DNA of 60,851 nucleotides from an uncultured SAR116 cluster alpha proteobacterium (lineage in GTDB: Bacteria > Pseudomonadota > Alphaproteobacteria > Puniceispirillales > Marisalimonadaceae): contig CACBDG010000012.1 of the NCBI GenBank assembly GCA_902537945.1, forward strand, positions 1-60,851, in the 5' to 3' direction. Made by a program: the position numbers and the translations under genes. A model generated the notes under the pieces. The model was not told the origin of the DNA and did no database searches. It saw only the letters and a list, made by a program, of their open reading frames with translations. Positions 8,570 to 17,399 of the stretch are shown here, in pieces (position 1 is the first letter of the stretch; the number at the start of each line of letters is the position of its first letter).

Positions 8570-9508
8570 ATGAATATAAAAAGAGTGAAAGTCACAGAAG
8601 TTGGTCCACGCGATGGTTTTCAATCTGAAAAAACTATTTTAAATACTGATGATAAAATAGATGTAATAAACAATTTAATTGATGCTGGGTTTCCAAGAAT
8701 TGAAGTTTCATCCTTTGTCTCTCCTAAAGCTATTCCCCAATTAGCAGATGCAGCAACAATTTTAGAAAATGTTAAAAGAAACCATGAGACTACTCTAGCC
8801 GCATTAGTTCCTAATGCTAGAGGAGCATTGAGGGCTGTTGATGCAAAATTAGACGAAATTGTTGTCTTTTTATCTGCCTCTGAAAGTCACAATAAAAAAA
8901 ATGTAAACAGAAGCGTAAAAGATTCGCTTCTTGGATTTAGAGAGATTGCAGATATTGCAGGAAAAAATAATATACCAATTCAAGGTGACATTGCTACAGC
9001 TTTTGGTTGTCCTTTTGAAGGAAATGTTTCTGCTAAAAGGTTAGCCGAGATTTCAAAAGAATATAAAATGATGGGCTTCAAAGGTGTCACTCTTGGAGAT
9101 ACTACTGGGATGGCAACTCCAACAGTAGTTACTGAGGCTGTTAACGCAATTAGAGATATGGTTGCTGATATTGATATAACTCTTCATTTTCATAATACCA
9201 GAGGAATTGGTCTTGCAAATGTTATGACTGGATTAAATCTAGGAATTACAGATTATGAGAGTTGTTTTGGAGGTATGGGTGGATGCCCATTTGCACCCAA
9301 TGCAACAGGTAATATTTGTTCAGAAGATTTGATTTATCTACTTCACGAAATGGGTATTGAGACAGGTATAAATTTAGATCAATTAATCAATATTGCAAAA
9401 AAAGTTGAAAATTTAGTTGGTCATAGATTACCTGGTCAAGTAATGAGGGCAGGTCCAAGGTTGTTAAAATATTCTATGCAAGATGTTCCAACAGCAATTG
9501 GAGCTTAA
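8570..9508 (+). CDS. Hydroxymethylglutaryl-CoA lyase-family protein
   Basis: A 312-residue TIM-barrel lyase of the HMG-CoA lyase family, which cleaves a 3-hydroxyacyl-CoA to acetyl-CoA plus a keto acid. Visible signatures are VGPRDGFQSE (11-20), the metal-binding HFHNTRG (His206 and His208) and GGMGGCPFAPNATGN with the active-site Cys239. Length is normal for bacterial MvaB. It is the first gene of a six-gene plus-strand operon; the next gene begins immediately after its stop. The substrate may be HMG-CoA itself (giving acetoacetate) or a related branched 3-hydroxyacyl-CoA made by the CoA-transferase and crotonase encoded next. Confidence 0.9.
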   Translation: MNIKRVKVTEVGPRDGFQSEKTILNTDDKIDVINNLIDAGFPRIEVSSFVSPKAIPQLADAATILENVKRNHETTLAALVPNARGALRAVDAKLDEIVVFLSASESHNKKNVNRSVKDSLLGFREIADIAGKNNIPIQGDIATAFGCPFEGNVSAKRLAEISKEYKMMGFKGVTLGDTTGMATPTVVTEAVNAIRDMVADIDITLHFHNTRGIGLANVMTGLNLGITDYESCFGGMGGCPFAPNATGNICSEDLIYLLHEMGIETGINLDQLINIAKKVENLVGHRLPGQVMRAGPRLLKYSMQDVPTAIGA

Positions 9509-10663
9509 ATGAGTGAACAAAAAAATATAGGAGCACTTTCAGGTATCAAAGTTATTGACCTTACAAGGGTATTATCCGGACCCTTTTGTACCATGTTACT
9601 TGCAGACATGGGCGCAGAGGTAATTAAAATTGAACCCCCCAAAGGTGACAATGTAAGAAATCAAGGAGATATGGTGGATGGTTACAGTTCCTATTTTGCA
9701 CAGTTTAATAGAAATAAAAAGTCAGTAATTCTTGATCTTTATGTTGACTCAGAGAAGGATGTTTTAAGGTCTTTACTTTCAGATGCAGATGTTGTTGTAG
9801 AAAATTTCAAAGCTGGTGTTTTTGATAAAATGGGTTTTGATTATGATACTTTACAATCAATTAATCCAAAATTAATAAGTGCTTCTGTTAATGGATTTGG
9901 CAGTAAAGGAGAAATGAGTGACAGGCCTGCTTTTGATTTTATAGCACAAGCATTATCTGGTTTTATGTCATTAAATGGAACAGAAGAAAGTGGACCAATG
10001 AGAGCTGCTATGCCTATATCAGATTTAGTTGCAGGATTATACTGTGCGTTTGGGATTGTATGCGCTCTTCAATCACGTATTAAAACTGGTAAAGGACAAA
10101 AGGTTGAGGCAAGCCTTACTTCTGGTTTAATTTCAATGATGGCATACTTATCATCTGAAAGCTTTGTTACAGGAAAAGCACCAAACAAATCTGGTAACAA
10201 TCATCCTATTTTAGCCCCTTATGGAATTTTTAAAACATCTGACGGAGAAATTGCAGTAGCACCAGCAAGTGATAAGTTTTGTAGTATATTTCTTGAATGC
10301 ATTGATTTAATCAGTTTATTAGAAAATGAATTATATAAAAATAATTCCAATAGGATGAAAAATAGACATAGTCTGAACGAAATTGTAAATAAGAGAATGA
10401 TCTCTGAAACTTCCGATTTTTGGATTAAAAAATTAAATAAAGCTGGTTGTCCTGCAGCAAAAATAGTTTCACTTCCAGAAGCTTTAAATAGCCAGTTAAT
10501 TCAAGATAATGAGATGGTCATAAGTTCTAATGGGCCAGAGGGACGACAAATTAAGATGACAGGCTTTCCGGTAAAATTATCTGACACACCGTCTCAACTC
10601 TATAGATCCCCCCCTTTATTAGGTGAACATACAAAGGAAATCTTGAAGACAATTAAAAAATAA
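9509..10663 (+). CDS. Class III (CaiB/BaiF) CoA-transferase
   Basis: A 384-residue family III CoA-transferase. It has the N-terminal GIKVIDLTRVLSGPFCTMLLADMGAEVIKIE block and the catalytic aspartate in RPAFDF (Asp143). These enzymes move CoA from a donor thioester to a carboxylate. The start codon directly abuts the stop of the lyase gene, so the two are probably co-translated. In context it should activate an imported carboxylic acid before hydration and cleavage. It is somewhat shorter than the 400 or so residues common for the family but retains all visible core motifs. Confidence 0.9.
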   Translation: MSEQKNIGALSGIKVIDLTRVLSGPFCTMLLADMGAEVIKIEPPKGDNVRNQGDMVDGYSSYFAQFNRNKKSVILDLYVDSEKDVLRSLLSDADVVVENFKAGVFDKMGFDYDTLQSINPKLISASVNGFGSKGEMSDRPAFDFIAQALSGFMSLNGTEESGPMRAAMPISDLVAGLYCAFGIVCALQSRIKTGKGQKVEASLTSGLISMMAYLSSESFVTGKAPNKSGNNHPILAPYGIFKTSDGEIAVAPASDKFCSIFLECIDLISLLENELYKNNSNRMKNRHSLNEIVNKRMISETSDFWIKKLNKAGCPAAKIVSLPEALNSQLIQDNEMVISSNGPEGRQIKMTGFPVKLSDTPSQLYRSPPLLGEHTKEILKTIKK

Positions 10664-10680
10664 TATGGAGAATAGTTATT

Positions 10681-11472
10681 ATGGATTTAGAGACAATAAA
10701 TTTTAAAATCGAAAATGAAATAGCTTACATTGAATTAAACAGACCAAAACAATACAATTCTCTTAATCAGACTATGGCGGATGACTTGTTTAAAGTTTCG
10801 TTAGAATGCGACGATAATCCTAAAATAAGGTCTGTTTTAATGACTGGATCAGGAGAAGATGCTTTTTGCGCAGGTGGAGATGTTAACTCTTTTTATAAAT
10901 ATGGTAATAAGACTTCCAGTCATTTGAAAGAAGTAACAACAACCCTTCATGGAGCAATTTCAAGACTTTCAAGAATGGATGCTCCATTAATTGTTGCAGT
11001 TAACGGTGTTGCTGCTGGTGCAGGGTTCTCTTTTGTTGGATTTGCTGATATTGCAATTGCTTCAACAAATGCAACATTTGTTTCAGCATATTCAAAAATA
11101 GGATTAACTCCAGATGGATCCTCAACCTATTTTCTTCCAAGAATTATTGGTACTAGAAGATATACAGAACTTATCTTAACAAATAGGGTTTTAAGTGCAA
11201 ATGAGGCTCTTGAGTGGGGATTGATTAATAAGGTTGTTGATTTAAAGGACTTAAAGGATGAAGCAAATAATTTAGCTAAAAAATTAGCTTTAGGGCCATC
11301 TTTAGCTTTTGGAAAATTAAAAAATTTAGTTAATAACAGCTTTTTAGATTCACTTGAAGGTCAAATGGAATATGAATCGAGAATGATTGCTGAATCAGCT
11401 AAAACAAAAGATGGTATTAATGGTATCGAAGCTTTTGTAAATAAAAAGCAAGTTACATTTAAAGGTGAGTAA
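10681..11472 (+). CDS. Enoyl-CoA hydratase/isomerase (crotonase) family protein
   Basis: A 263-residue crotonase-fold protein. IELNRPKQYNSLN (18-30), the oxyanion-hole segment AFCAGGDVNSF and the APLIVAVNGVAAGAGFSFVGFADIAIAS segment are characteristic. The position of the usual catalytic glutamates is not preserved in an obvious ECH pattern (KIGLTPDGSSTYFLPRIIG), so isomerase or another crotonase reaction is possible. It sits between the CoA-transferase and the LeuB-like dehydrogenase in one operon. A hydratase step producing the 3-hydroxyacyl-CoA for the lyase is the simplest role. Confidence 0.88.
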   Translation: MDLETINFKIENEIAYIELNRPKQYNSLNQTMADDLFKVSLECDDNPKIRSVLMTGSGEDAFCAGGDVNSFYKYGNKTSSHLKEVTTTLHGAISRLSRMDAPLIVAVNGVAAGAGFSFVGFADIAIASTNATFVSAYSKIGLTPDGSSTYFLPRIIGTRRYTELILTNRVLSANEALEWGLINKVVDLKDLKDEANNLAKKLALGPSLAFGKLKNLVNNSFLDSLEGQMEYESRMIAESAKTKDGINGIEAFVNKKQVTFKGE

Positions 11473-11484
11473 TAAGAGAATTTT

Positions 11485-12576
11485 ATGAAACTTAATATAA
11501 TAGCTTTTGATGGTGATGGCATTGGACAAGAAATTGTAAGTTCTACCTTAGAAATAATTAACTTATTAAATACTAAATTAAAGCTATGCATAGAAATACA
11601 GAGAGAGATCTTAGGTTTTAATTTATTAAAAAAAATTGGGGTAACTTTTACAGACGATTTATTATTAAAATCTAAAGAAGCTGATGGTATAATTTTAGGT
11701 CCTGTTGATCATAATGCTTATCCCTCAGTTACTAATGGTGGAATAAATCCATCAGCTAAACTTCGTATTGAACTAGATTTATACTCTAATATTAGACCTG
11801 CTAAAAATTATGTTAATGTAAAATCATTATCACAAAATATGGATTTAGTGATAGTACGTGAAAACACCGAAGGTTTTTATGCTGATAGGAACATGCATGA
11901 TGGTAGTGGAGAATTTAGTCCTATACCTGGTGTTGGATTATCGTTACGAAAAATTACGAAAGAAGCTTCTTTAAAAATTGCAAAATCAGCATTTGAAATA
12001 GCCAAATCTAGATCTGTCAATAAATCAATAAAATCTAAAATCCATGTAGTTCACAAAGCAAATGTAATGAAAATTACTGACGGTATTTTCCTTGATGCAT
12101 GTAGATTTGTATCATCAAAGTATAATGATGTTGATTATGAAGAGATGCTAGTAGACGCATGCGCTGCACATCTTGTAAGGAAACCTGATCAGTTTGATGT
12201 TATTGTAACTACAAATATGTTTGGTGATATTTTATCTGACTTAGCAACTGAATTATCTGGATCTTTAGGTCTTGCTGGATCATTAAATGCTGGTAACAAT
12301 CATGCAATGGCTCAAGCACAACACGGAGCTGCTCCAGATATTGCATACAAAAATATTGCAAATCCAATATCACTAATTTTATCTTCGGCTATGTTATTAG
12401 ATTGGCTTGGAAAAAATAGGAACATAGACAAATTAATTTTAGCTTCTAATTTAATCAACAACTCAGTATTAGAATTACTTAAAGACAGAGAAAACTTTAC
12501 TAGGGATCTTGGTGGCAATGCTTCTACTAGTAAAATCACAGAAAATTTGATAAAAATATTAAACAAAATTATTTAA
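11485..12576 (+). CDS. Isocitrate/isopropylmalate dehydrogenase-family protein
   Basis: A 363-residue decarboxylating beta-hydroxyacid dehydrogenase of the LeuB/Icd/TtuC family. Visible motifs are the N-terminal IIAFDGDGIGQEIV, the substrate arginine region (RPAKNY, VIVRENTEGFYAD), the HKANVMKITDG lysine segment and the metal-binding TNMFGDILSDLATELSGSLGLAGSLN. These enzymes oxidise and decarboxylate a 2-hydroxy-dicarboxylate with NAD(P). It lies inside a catabolic operon without leuC or leuD, so a leucine-biosynthetic role is unlikely; a malate-, tartrate- or alkylmalate-type substrate is inferred. Confidence 0.87.
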   Translation: MKLNIIAFDGDGIGQEIVSSTLEIINLLNTKLKLCIEIQREILGFNLLKKIGVTFTDDLLLKSKEADGIILGPVDHNAYPSVTNGGINPSAKLRIELDLYSNIRPAKNYVNVKSLSQNMDLVIVRENTEGFYADRNMHDGSGEFSPIPGVGLSLRKITKEASLKIAKSAFEIAKSRSVNKSIKSKIHVVHKANVMKITDGIFLDACRFVSSKYNDVDYEEMLVDACAAHLVRKPDQFDVIVTTNMFGDILSDLATELSGSLGLAGSLNAGNNHAMAQAQHGAAPDIAYKNIANPISLILSSAMLLDWLGKNRNIDKLILASNLINNSVLELLKDRENFTRDLGGNASTSKITENLIKILNKII

Positions 12577-12581
12577 AATCC

Positions 12582-13682
12582 ATGTCTGATCAAATATCTA
12601 TACCAGCAGTTTATATGAGAGGTGGAACCTCAAAAGGGTTACTATTTAATAAATATTATTTACCCAAAGATCAGTCAGAGTTAGATAAATACCTACTTGC
12701 AGCAATGGGGTCACCTGATCTTAGACAAATAAATGGAATGGGTGGAGCAACATCTGTAACAAGCAAAGTTTGTATAATTTCAAAAAGCAAACAAAAGAAT
12801 GTAGATATAGATTACTTATTTGCTCAAGTAATTATAGATAAAGCAAAAGTAGATTACGGGCCTACCTGCGGTAATATGCTATCTGCAGTTGGCCCTTTTT
12901 CAATTGAAAATGGGCTTATTGATGCTGAGGAAGGTGAAACTAAAATAATTATCAGATCTGTAAATACAGGTTCTATAATTGAAGCTGTGGTACCAACACC
13001 CAATAAAAAAATAAAATATATGGGTGATTTTAAAATTGACGGAGTTCCTGGAAAAGGTGCTCCAATATTATTAAAATTTAAGAATTTAGTTGGTGGAGCC
13101 ACGGGAAAAATTATGCCTACTGGAACACCTAATATAACAGTTAAAGGTATAGAAGTTACATGCCTTGATATTTCAATGCCTATAGTAATGGCCAAAGCTT
13201 CTGACTTTGGCATAAGTGGAAACGAAACAAGTAACGAACTAAATAAAAATCTGGAACTACTTAGAAAGATAGAAGAGATCAGAGTTATTGCGGGTGCTCA
13301 AATGGGATTGGGGGATGTAAGTGGAAAGGTAACACCAAAATTTGCTCTTCTATCAAGACCTCTAAATGGTGGGACAATTACGTCTAGATATTTTACTCCT
13401 AATACTTGTCATGAGACACATGCTGCTACAGGTACTAATTGTATTGCATCTGCTTGTCTCATTTCTAATACAATTGCTTCTCAAATTTCTGAAATTGAAG
13501 TAAAACAAGAAAATAAAGTTACAGTAGAGCATCCTTTAGGTTCAATAGATTGTTTTGTTGAAACATGCTTGTCAACTGCAGACAATAAAAATGACTTCAT
13601 AATTTCATGTGGTATCTATAGAACATCAAGAAAAATAATGGATGGAAAAATTTATATTCCACAAAATATAAATGATCATTGA
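12582..13682 (+). CDS. PrpF-family isomerase/tautomerase
   Basis: A 366-residue protein of the PrpF/DUF453 family, which has a diaminopimelate-epimerase-like double-domain fold. Visible are IPAVYMRGGTSKGLLF near the N-terminus, GMGGATSVTSKVCII with the candidate base lysine, YGPTCGNMLSAVGPF with the candidate cysteine, and THAATGTNC near the C-terminus. Relatives isomerise 2-methylaconitate, 4-oxalomesaconate or methylitaconate, that is, they move a double bond in a small di- or tricarboxylate. No prpB, prpC or acnD is present, so methylcitrate metabolism is not supported. It overlaps the following membrane-protein gene by 11 bases. Confidence 0.88.
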   Translation: MSDQISIPAVYMRGGTSKGLLFNKYYLPKDQSELDKYLLAAMGSPDLRQINGMGGATSVTSKVCIISKSKQKNVDIDYLFAQVIIDKAKVDYGPTCGNMLSAVGPFSIENGLIDAEEGETKIIIRSVNTGSIIEAVVPTPNKKIKYMGDFKIDGVPGKGAPILLKFKNLVGGATGKIMPTGTPNITVKGIEVTCLDISMPIVMAKASDFGISGNETSNELNKNLELLRKIEEIRVIAGAQMGLGDVSGKVTPKFALLSRPLNGGTITSRYFTPNTCHETHAATGTNCIASACLISNTIASQISEIEVKQENKVTVEHPLGSIDCFVETCLSTADNKNDFIISCGIYRTSRKIMDGKIYIPQNINDH

Positions 13683-14742
13683 CAAACCAAGATTAGTTAA
13701 TTTTTTCTTTGGGTGGTGGCCTGAGAGATGGCGATATACTTGGAGTTTATTGTTAGCAATAGCTAGTGGCTTTTTAGCTTACTATATAGGCCTTCCTTTA
13801 CCATGGATGTTGGGTCCGCTGATAGGTTGTGGATTTTTTGCGGCAATTGGTAAAGGAGTAATTATTGGAAAAAAACCAAGACCTGTTTGTAGGGCGCTAC
13901 TAGGTTGTACAATTGGAGCTAATTTTGGACCAGAAATAATTGACAGAGTTGATGAAATTGGGATTTCATTATTATTTGTTCCATTTTTTGTAATTTTAAT
14001 GGGATTTACAACTTATTTTTATTTAAAAAAAATCATGAAAATGGACAGATTAACTTCAATTTACGGCTCTTTTCCCGGTGGTTTAAATGAAATGGTTATT
14101 CTTGGTCAAGAGATTGGATCAAACCCAAGAACTTTGGTATTAATACATGCTACTAGAATTGTTGTTGTTGTTTTTTTAGCCTCTTTACTAATTATGTTTG
14201 TTCCCAAGTTAAGTGTTAATATATTACCAAATCCTAATTTGTTTTATAATTGGCAACAACTTCCATTTGTTTTCATCATATCTTATTTAGGATGGTATTT
14301 GGCGGTAAAGTTAAAAATCCCGGGTCCAACGATAATTGGTCCAATGATTTTTTCAGCACTTATCCATATCTTCGAAATTGTAGAGGCAATGCCAATGTAT
14401 ATAATTGTTATTGCTGTTCAAATTTTATTAGGTTCAGCTCTTGGATGTCTGTTTAAAAATATTACTTTAAAGGAAATGTCAGGGCCTGTCCTCGCTGGAC
14501 TTATAACAACTTTAATAGCTATTATTCCTCTGGTTATTATTTACTTTATATTAGTAAATATTGGATATGACCCTTTATCAATTTTACTTGCATTCTCGCC
14601 TGGTGGACAATCAGAAATGAATATTTTAGCTCTTTCTGTAGGAGCTGACATGTCATTTATAAGTCCACATCACATGTTAAGAGTATTTTTGGTAATAATT
14701 TTTGCTGGAATTCTACATAAAATTATTAAACACAATCTTTAA
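13672..14742 (+). CDS. AbrB-family membrane protein (duplicated AbrB domain)
   Basis: A 356-residue protein with about ten membrane helices in two repeats: GLPLPWMLGPLIGCGFFAAIGKGV near 40-63 is echoed by KIPGPTIIGPMIFSALIHIF in the second half. The FPGGLNEMVILGQEIG and FSPGGQSEMNILALSVGAD segments are the paired signatures of this family, often misnamed ammonia monooxygenase. It is a membrane protein, unrelated to the AbrB DNA-binding regulator. Overlap with the prpF-like gene ties it to the organic-acid operon, where export or import of a carboxylate is plausible but untested. Confidence 0.85.
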   Translation: MIIDKPRLVNFFFGWWPERWRYTWSLLLAIASGFLAYYIGLPLPWMLGPLIGCGFFAAIGKGVIIGKKPRPVCRALLGCTIGANFGPEIIDRVDEIGISLLFVPFFVILMGFTTYFYLKKIMKMDRLTSIYGSFPGGLNEMVILGQEIGSNPRTLVLIHATRIVVVVFLASLLIMFVPKLSVNILPNPNLFYNWQQLPFVFIISYLGWYLAVKLKIPGPTIIGPMIFSALIHIFEIVEAMPMYIIVIAVQILLGSALGCLFKNITLKEMSGPVLAGLITTLIAIIPLVIIYFILVNIGYDPLSILLAFSPGGQSEMNILALSVGADMSFISPHHMLRVFLVIIFAGILHKIIKHNL

Positions 14743-14744
14743 TT

Positions 14745-15146
14745 TTATTTTTTAATTTTAGAATTGTTTATGTCAACCAAGCTCATTTTTGTATTATCCA
14801 CATAAGGAGCGTTTTCAATCCAAGACATTTCAAAACCTTCAATGCAAGCTATATTAAATCCATATTCGTTAGGATTGGATCTTCTTTTGTGGTGTGTGTT
14901 TATTCCACAGATTTTACAGAAATAATGTTCAGCTATATTGGTATTCCATTTGTAAGTTGATAGAAATTTTTTGCCAGATACAATTGTAAGAAGTTTCATG
15001 GGTGCTGATCCCATTACAAATCCTTTTCTAGAACAAATTGAACAATTACACCTACGAAGATCTCTCAAATTTGTGTTAACTTTAAATTTTATTACACCGC
15101 AATGACAACTTCCCTTAAGGGGTGTCTTTAAATCCTTGATTTTCAT
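14745..15146 (-). CDS. GFA-family (glutathione-dependent formaldehyde-activating-like) zinc protein
   Basis: A 133-residue Mss4-fold protein. Zinc-ligand cysteines are visible in GSCHCGVIKF (12-21), RRCNCSICSRKGF and YFCKICGINTHHKRR. The GFA family includes an enzyme that forms S-hydroxymethylglutathione, but most members are uncharacterised. It lies 8 bases after the DapA-family gene in the same direction, so the two are probably one transcript. It converges with the AbrB-like gene with only two bases between their stops. Confidence 0.82.
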   Translation of the reverse strand: MKIKDLKTPLKGSCHCGVIKFKVNTNLRDLRRCNCSICSRKGFVMGSAPMKLLTIVSGKKFLSTYKWNTNIAEHYFCKICGINTHHKRRSNPNEYGFNIACIEGFEMSWIENAPYVDNTKMSLVDINNSKIKK

Positions 15147-15154
15147 TTTGATAC

Positions 15155-16066
15155 CTAAAATTCAAAGCCATAACTAGCTCTAAGTTTGTTTGCTAACTCA
15201 GTTGTTTTATCTTTAGATATAGGTTTAAATGGGGGCCTTAAATTGTTCCATAAAGAGTTTTTTGTCTGTAAGGCTAATAAAGATTTTTGAGCAGGTATTG
15301 GTGCATAGTCTTGAAATAATAATCTTACTGATTTAACCTTTTTCTGAAGTTCTTCAGCCTCCTTCCATTTTTCTGAGTGACAAAGATCTATTACCTTTGA
15401 GATATCTTTGCTATTCAAGTTTGCAGTTGCTGAAATACAACCAGGGGCACCTAGTTTAATTGCTTCAATTACAGGAAGTTCTGCACCTGGATAAACAACC
15501 AAGTCCTTGATATTTAATAAGGCTTCTGTATTTTCCCAAACACCCGAGCTGTCTTTAATACCTATGATGAATTCAGGGTAAGTTTCTTTTAATTTTTTGA
15601 CAAGTTGTATAGATAAACCAACACCACTTACCTGTGGAATATGATATAAATATATATTAAGTCTACTATCATTCACTCCATCAATTAGTTTTTCAAAATA
15701 TTCATATAGTCCTTCGTCGCTCATTCCTTTAAAATAAAATGGAGGTAATGTCATTGCTCCTAAGCATCCCAAATCTATCGCATGTTTGGTAATTTCAATA
15801 GTGTCTGGCAAATTACATAAACCTGTTCCTGGTATTAATGTTTTCGGGTCAATCCCAAACTTAACTAAGCCTTCAATTGCTAGCATTCTTTCTTTATTAC
15901 CAACTGACAAGGCTTCTCCTGTTGTTCCAAAAGGGGCAAGTCCAGAGCAACCATTTTCCATGAGATCTTTAGCCAGATCATTATACATATTTTGATCCAG
16001 TTTAAGATTGTTGTCAAAAGGGGTTAGGATTGGTGCAATTAAACCTTTAATCAATTTTATCTCCAT
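15155..16066 (-). CDS. Dihydrodipicolinate synthase-family lyase
   Basis: A 303-residue TIM-barrel class I aldolase of the DapA/NanA superfamily. The active-site GTTGEALSVG (48-57), a tyrosine in NIYLYHIPQ and the Schiff-base lysine in IGIKDSSG are all present, so it should be catalytically competent. True DapA is normally near a lysine-pathway or housekeeping context; here the partner is a GFA protein and the divergent gene is a hydroxyacid dehydrogenase, so a sugar-acid or keto-acid aldolase/dehydratase is likelier. The exact substrate cannot be read from the sequence. Confidence 0.87.
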   Translation of the reverse strand: MEIKLIKGLIAPILTPFDNNLKLDQNMYNDLAKDLMENGCSGLAPFGTTGEALSVGNKERMLAIEGLVKFGIDPKTLIPGTGLCNLPDTIEITKHAIDLGCLGAMTLPPFYFKGMSDEGLYEYFEKLIDGVNDSRLNIYLYHIPQVSGVGLSIQLVKKLKETYPEFIIGIKDSSGVWENTEALLNIKDLVVYPGAELPVIEAIKLGAPGCISATANLNSKDISKVIDLCHSEKWKEAEELQKKVKSVRLLFQDYAPIPAQKSLLALQTKNSLWNNLRPPFKPISKDKTTELANKLRASYGFEF

Positions 16067-16266
16067 ACAGAAAATTTAAAAATTAATACTACTTTAATTT
16101 TTTATATAAATAAATTTCAATTTAATTACTTATTTACAAATTTAAAATTATAATAAAAAAAATTAAAAGGAATAAACCTTACTCTTTTAGAAAATTACGT
16201 AGATCAATCGATATGTTAATGATATATACAAAATATAAAAAATTGCATATCAAGCGGGGGTAATAA
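16067..16266. promoter_or_regulatory. Divergent intergenic region
   Basis: About 200 very A/T-rich bases separate the DapA-like gene from the YbiC-like dehydrogenase gene and must hold promoters for both. Only the ribosome-binding site of the right-hand gene (GCGGGGG at 16254-16260) stands out. I see no RNA gene, terminator or convincing palindrome here. Confidence 0.4.
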
Positions 16267-17394
16267 TTGTCTGAAAAAAGTACAAATGCAGAAATTCGTG
16301 TGGACGTAAATTATGCGAATGATTTAATAACTGACATTTTTAAAGCTAAATCTTGTAATGATCATGAAGCAAGAACTATTGCTCAAAGACTGTCAGGATC
16401 AAACTTAGTAGGACACGACAGTCATGGTATTGCAAGGGTGCCAAGGTATGTTGAATGGATGGAAAGAGGTTGGGTTTTTCCTAATCTAAAACCTGAAGTT
16501 GTTATTGATGCCGGTGCAATGGGTTGTCTAGATGCAAAACAGGGTTTTGGTCAAGTTGCTGGAGAATATGCAGTTGATGACGGAATTACTAGAGCAAAAA
16601 AACATGGTGTATCTGTTGTAGGTTTAAAAAACTCAGGTCATCTTGGTAGAATTGGGGATTGGGCAGAAAGAGCTGCTGATGCAGGTTTGATTTCTTTTCA
16701 TTTTGTTAATGTAAGAGGCAGTTTGCTTGTTGCTCCTTTTGGAGGAAGTGATAGAAGAGGAAGCACATCACCACTTGCTATAGGTATACCAAATAAAAAC
16801 AAAGACCATATTATTTTGGATATGGCAACCTCAACAGTAGCAGAGGGAAAAGTAATGGTAGCTCAAAAGGGTGGTAAAAAATTACCTCATGGAGCTTTAA
16901 TAGATAATTTAGGAAATTTAACCACTAACCCTGAAGCTATGTATGGTAAAATAGGTGATGATGACGTTCCAGATCCAGATAAAGGAACTGGTGCAATAAC
17001 AGCTTTTGGTCTTCACAAAGGCTCTGGTATAAATTTTATGATGGAAATTTTGGGTGGAGCCTTAACAGGTAATGGTGTTTGTGGAGCATTAACTGACAAA
17101 GAAAGAAGAAGATTTTCAAATGGGATGTTGTCACTTTATATTGAAGTTGAAAAAATGGTTGATATTGATTACTTCACAAAAGAAGTAAAATCTTATGCAG
17201 ATTTTGTTAGAGCTTCTAAGCCATCTCAAAATAATGACAAAGTATTAATACCTGGTGATAAAGAAATATCAACTAATGAAGATAGACTTAAAAATGGATT
17301 ACCTGTTCCTCCACTAGTATGGGAAAATATTAAACAAACGGCAGATAGATTAAATGTTGAAAATTTAGAACGTTTTGAAAAAGCTATTAAATAA
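16267..17394 (+). CDS. Ldh-family (YbiC-like) malate/lactate/ureidoglycolate dehydrogenase
   Basis: A 375-residue NAD(P)-dependent 2-hydroxyacid dehydrogenase of the Ldh_2 family, not related to classical LDH/MDH. Visible motifs are NLVGHDSHGIARVPRYV (51-67), the SGHLGRIGDWAERAADAGL segment with the catalytic-type histidine, and VAPFGGSDRRGSTSPLAIGIP. The closest resemblance is to hydroxycarboxylate dehydrogenase B (YbiC). The start is a TTG six bases after a strong GGGGG site. Substrate could be a hydroxy- or keto-acid; a role downstream of the DapA-like aldolase is possible from the divergent layout. Confidence 0.88.
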   Translation: MSEKSTNAEIRVDVNYANDLITDIFKAKSCNDHEARTIAQRLSGSNLVGHDSHGIARVPRYVEWMERGWVFPNLKPEVVIDAGAMGCLDAKQGFGQVAGEYAVDDGITRAKKHGVSVVGLKNSGHLGRIGDWAERAADAGLISFHFVNVRGSLLVAPFGGSDRRGSTSPLAIGIPNKNKDHIILDMATSTVAEGKVMVAQKGGKKLPHGALIDNLGNLTTNPEAMYGKIGDDDVPDPDKGTGAITAFGLHKGSGINFMMEILGGALTGNGVCGALTDKERRRFSNGMLSLYIEVEKMVDIDYFTKEVKSYADFVRASKPSQNNDKVLIPGDKEISTNEDRLKNGLPVPPLVWENIKQTADRLNVENLERFEKAIK

Positions 17395-17399
17395 TTTTT

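Noticed and set aside
11485-12576. leuB of leucine biosynthesis
   Set aside because: No leuA, leuC or leuD is nearby, and the gene is embedded between a crotonase and a PrpF-like gene in a catabolic run. A family-level name is safer.
13672-14742. Ammonia monooxygenase or AbrB transcription regulator
   Set aside because: The ten-helix, two-repeat layout is the AbrB membrane family. The monooxygenase name is a known misannotation, and there is no swapped-hairpin DNA-binding domain.
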